A DNA stretch of 64,000 nucleotides from positions 62,001 through 126,000 of the forward strand of contig NZ_JAEPQA010000007.1 of NCBI RefSeq assembly GCF_017640745.1. The letters run 5' to 3'. Below are positions 62,792 through 64,000 of the stretch, piece by piece. Positions within the stretch are counted from its first letter, which is position 1, and the number at the start of each line of letters is the position of its first letter. The stretch comes from Nisaea sp. GTDB taxonomy: Bacteria > Pseudomonadota > Alphaproteobacteria > Thalassobaculales > Thalassobaculaceae. The notes under the pieces were generated by a model. That model saw nothing but the letters and a program-made list of their open reading frames with translations, did not search any database and had not been told where the DNA came from. The position numbers were made by a program, and so were the translations under genes.

Positions 62792-63912
62792 GCCGGGGTC
62801 CCCTCGGCCGGAAGAGTTCCGGGTTTCGGACGCCGCATCTTCTGCCGTGCGAGCAGGAGGAGGCAAAGCAGGATCGGGCCAATGGCCGAGGCATACATTA
62901 TCGGCATCAGACCGAGCTCTTTCGCCGCAAGGTACTTCGAACCGAGGACCGCGGCCTGGACGAGACCGACCAGAAGCACGGCGGCCACCAGCCGGCTGCT
63001 CCGTCCACGGCGGCTGAATTCTCCGCGCAGCACCACGACGAGGCCGATCAGCGGGAGGGCGAGGCCAAGCAGCGGGGTTACCAGCCGGCTATGGCCCTCG
63101 GCCATGTACTTGCCGAAATTCCTCGGTTGCGTGATCTGTTCGGTCGGATTCAGGAGTTCGTCGATAAAAAGTTCGTTCTGGTCGCGCGTGGTCCGCTGCA
63201 CGGCTTCCTGCAAGCCTCCGAGATCGACTGTGTAGCGATCGAAATAGAGGATGCTGATGCGGCCGGTTTCGGTGTTTCGAGCCTGCCGGTTGCCGTTGAC
63301 CATGAGGACCTTCGGGCTGGTGTCGTCGAGGATCAGGGCGCCGCTCTCCGCCAGCAGAGTGACCGACTCGTCATTCTCCCGGTCGTCCTGGACGATGATC
63401 CCCGACAGCTCTCCGCTCGGCTGCCGTGCCCGGACGAAGACGGTCACGTCGTCCCCCATCGAATTGAACACGCCCTCGCGCAACAGCACGTTGGTGTAAT
63501 TGTGCCGGATCTGGAACTGCAGCTCCTTGAAGCCGCGGTAGGAGACGGGGACGAGATAGAGACTGAGCAGGTAGCCGAGCAGGGTCACGCCGAGCGCCAC
63601 GATCAGGGCCGGGCGGGCGAGCCCCATAGGTCCGAGGCCGGATGCGGTCAGGACCACGAGTTCGCGGTCGCTCGACATCCGGCTGTAGACGAACATGGTC
63701 GCCGCGAAACATGCGATCGGCAGCACGAGCGACAGCCAGGTCGGCATCAGCAGAACGGTGAAATAGATGAAGGTCGCGAGCGGCAGTCCGCGGTTCACGA
63801 TCATGTCGATGAAGCGCAGGGATTGGCTCAGCCAGATGACGCAGGTCAGCGACACCACCACGATGATCATCGCGGCCAAAATCTGGCGAATGACGTAGCG
63901 GTCGATCCTCAT
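62788..63912 (-). CDS. lptF: LPS export ABC permease LptF
   Basis: The 374-residue partner of LptG has the same six-helix plus jellyroll layout. RYVIRQILAAMIIVVVSLT is the first helix and SSDRELVVLTASGLGPMG near residue 78 is the LptB-contacting region. A long charged C-terminal tail follows the last helix. ATG at 63912 is chosen over an upstream extension because it matches the normal N-terminus and has GGGA seven bases upstream. It heads the operon; a possible TATCAT -10 box lies at 63990-63995 with its -35 outside the window. Confidence 0.94.
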   Translation of the reverse strand: MRIDRYVIRQILAAMIIVVVSLTCVIWLSQSLRFIDMIVNRGLPLATFIYFTVLLMPTWLSLVLPIACFAATMFVYSRMSSDRELVVLTASGLGPMGLARPALIVALGVTLLGYLLSLYLVPVSYRGFKELQFQIRHNYTNVLLREGVFNSMGDDVTVFVRARQPSGELSGIIVQDDRENDESVTLLAESGALILDDTSPKVLMVNGNRQARNTETGRISILYFDRYTVDLGGLQEAVQRTTRDQNELFIDELLNPTEQITQPRNFGKYMAEGHSRLVTPLLGLALPLIGLVVVLRGEFSRRGRSSRLVAAVLLVGLVQAAVLGSKYLAAKELGLMPIMYASAIGPILLCLLLLARQKMRRPKPGTLPAEGTPA

Positions 63913-64000
63913 GGTCCCGTTCGACTGGATTGTTCCGTTTGGCCGGAGCCGCTCCGGCGGGTCCTTGCGCAACCCGCGTTTAAAGGCGCATGATAGCGAT

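Overview
The window is GC-rich, gene-dense chromosomal DNA from an alphaproteobacterium, most likely of the Rhodospirillales type. This rests on family combinations rather than a marker gene: direct-repeat GAAC-N7-GAAC LexA boxes in front of an imuA/imuB/dnaE2 mutasome, a COQ9 ubiquinone protein, a SAM-II riboswitch, a short phosphatidylserine decarboxylase paired with pssA, an RNase E with an acidic insert in its S1 domain, and an RF2 with a programmed frameshift. I see no rRNA, tRNA, CRISPR array, prophage, transposase or integrase. About 52 protein genes are supported, nearly all intact; the gene at the left edge is cut off.

Layout. 1-2.1 kb: a SAM-II riboswitch for an off-window gene, a homocysteine S-methyltransferase and an AIM24-like protein. 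2.2-3.9 kb: rpsU diverging from def-COQ9. 3.9-6.5 kb: a minus-strand amidase / DUF2848 / DUF2390 set. 6.6-12.6 kb: a DUF465 protein, a GT8-like glycosyltransferase, a class III aminotransferase, purEK and a large TPR protein. 12.8-22 kb: acyl-CoA synthetase, oligoendopeptidase F, a D-cysteine desulfhydrase-type enzyme, several proteins of unknown function, and a MerR regulator diverging from a CDF cation exporter. 22.2-27.4 kb: a complete peptide-type ABC importer. 27.4-34.4 kb: PaaI thioesterase, then imuA, a PilZ-domain gene, imuB and dnaE2. 34.4-42.2 kb: a TPR-methyltransferase, a TetR/VOC pair, a TauE/SafE exporter, a DUF3604 protein and a second GT8-like enzyme. 42.3-49.2 kb: icd, a LOG-type protein, a LysM protein, psd-pssA, a spermidine synthase-like protein and prfB. 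49.2-56.2 kb: mrcA, amiC and rne. 56.3-63.9 kb: the envelope/housekeeping operon lptF-lptG-lptD-surA-pdxA-rsmA.

How the parts work together. The right third is mostly envelope biogenesis (LPS export, outer-membrane folding, peptidoglycan synthesis and cleavage, phospholipid synthesis) mixed with RNA and translation genes. The imu locus is an SOS mutagenesis module with two nearly identical LexA boxes, unusual in having a PilZ gene between imuA and imuB. Two GT8-like paralogues 34 kb apart, a TPR protein with a possible sugar-transferase-like C-terminus and a TPR-methyltransferase suggest accessory glycan or protein modification, but their substrates cannot be read from sequence. I found no convincing wholly new system. 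The best leads are the PilZ insertion in the imu locus, the paralogous GT8-like pair, the spermidine synthase-like gene whose only ATG lies in a palindromic repeat, and the unassigned conserved proteins. All family assignments are from recognition of motifs by eye; no database search was run.
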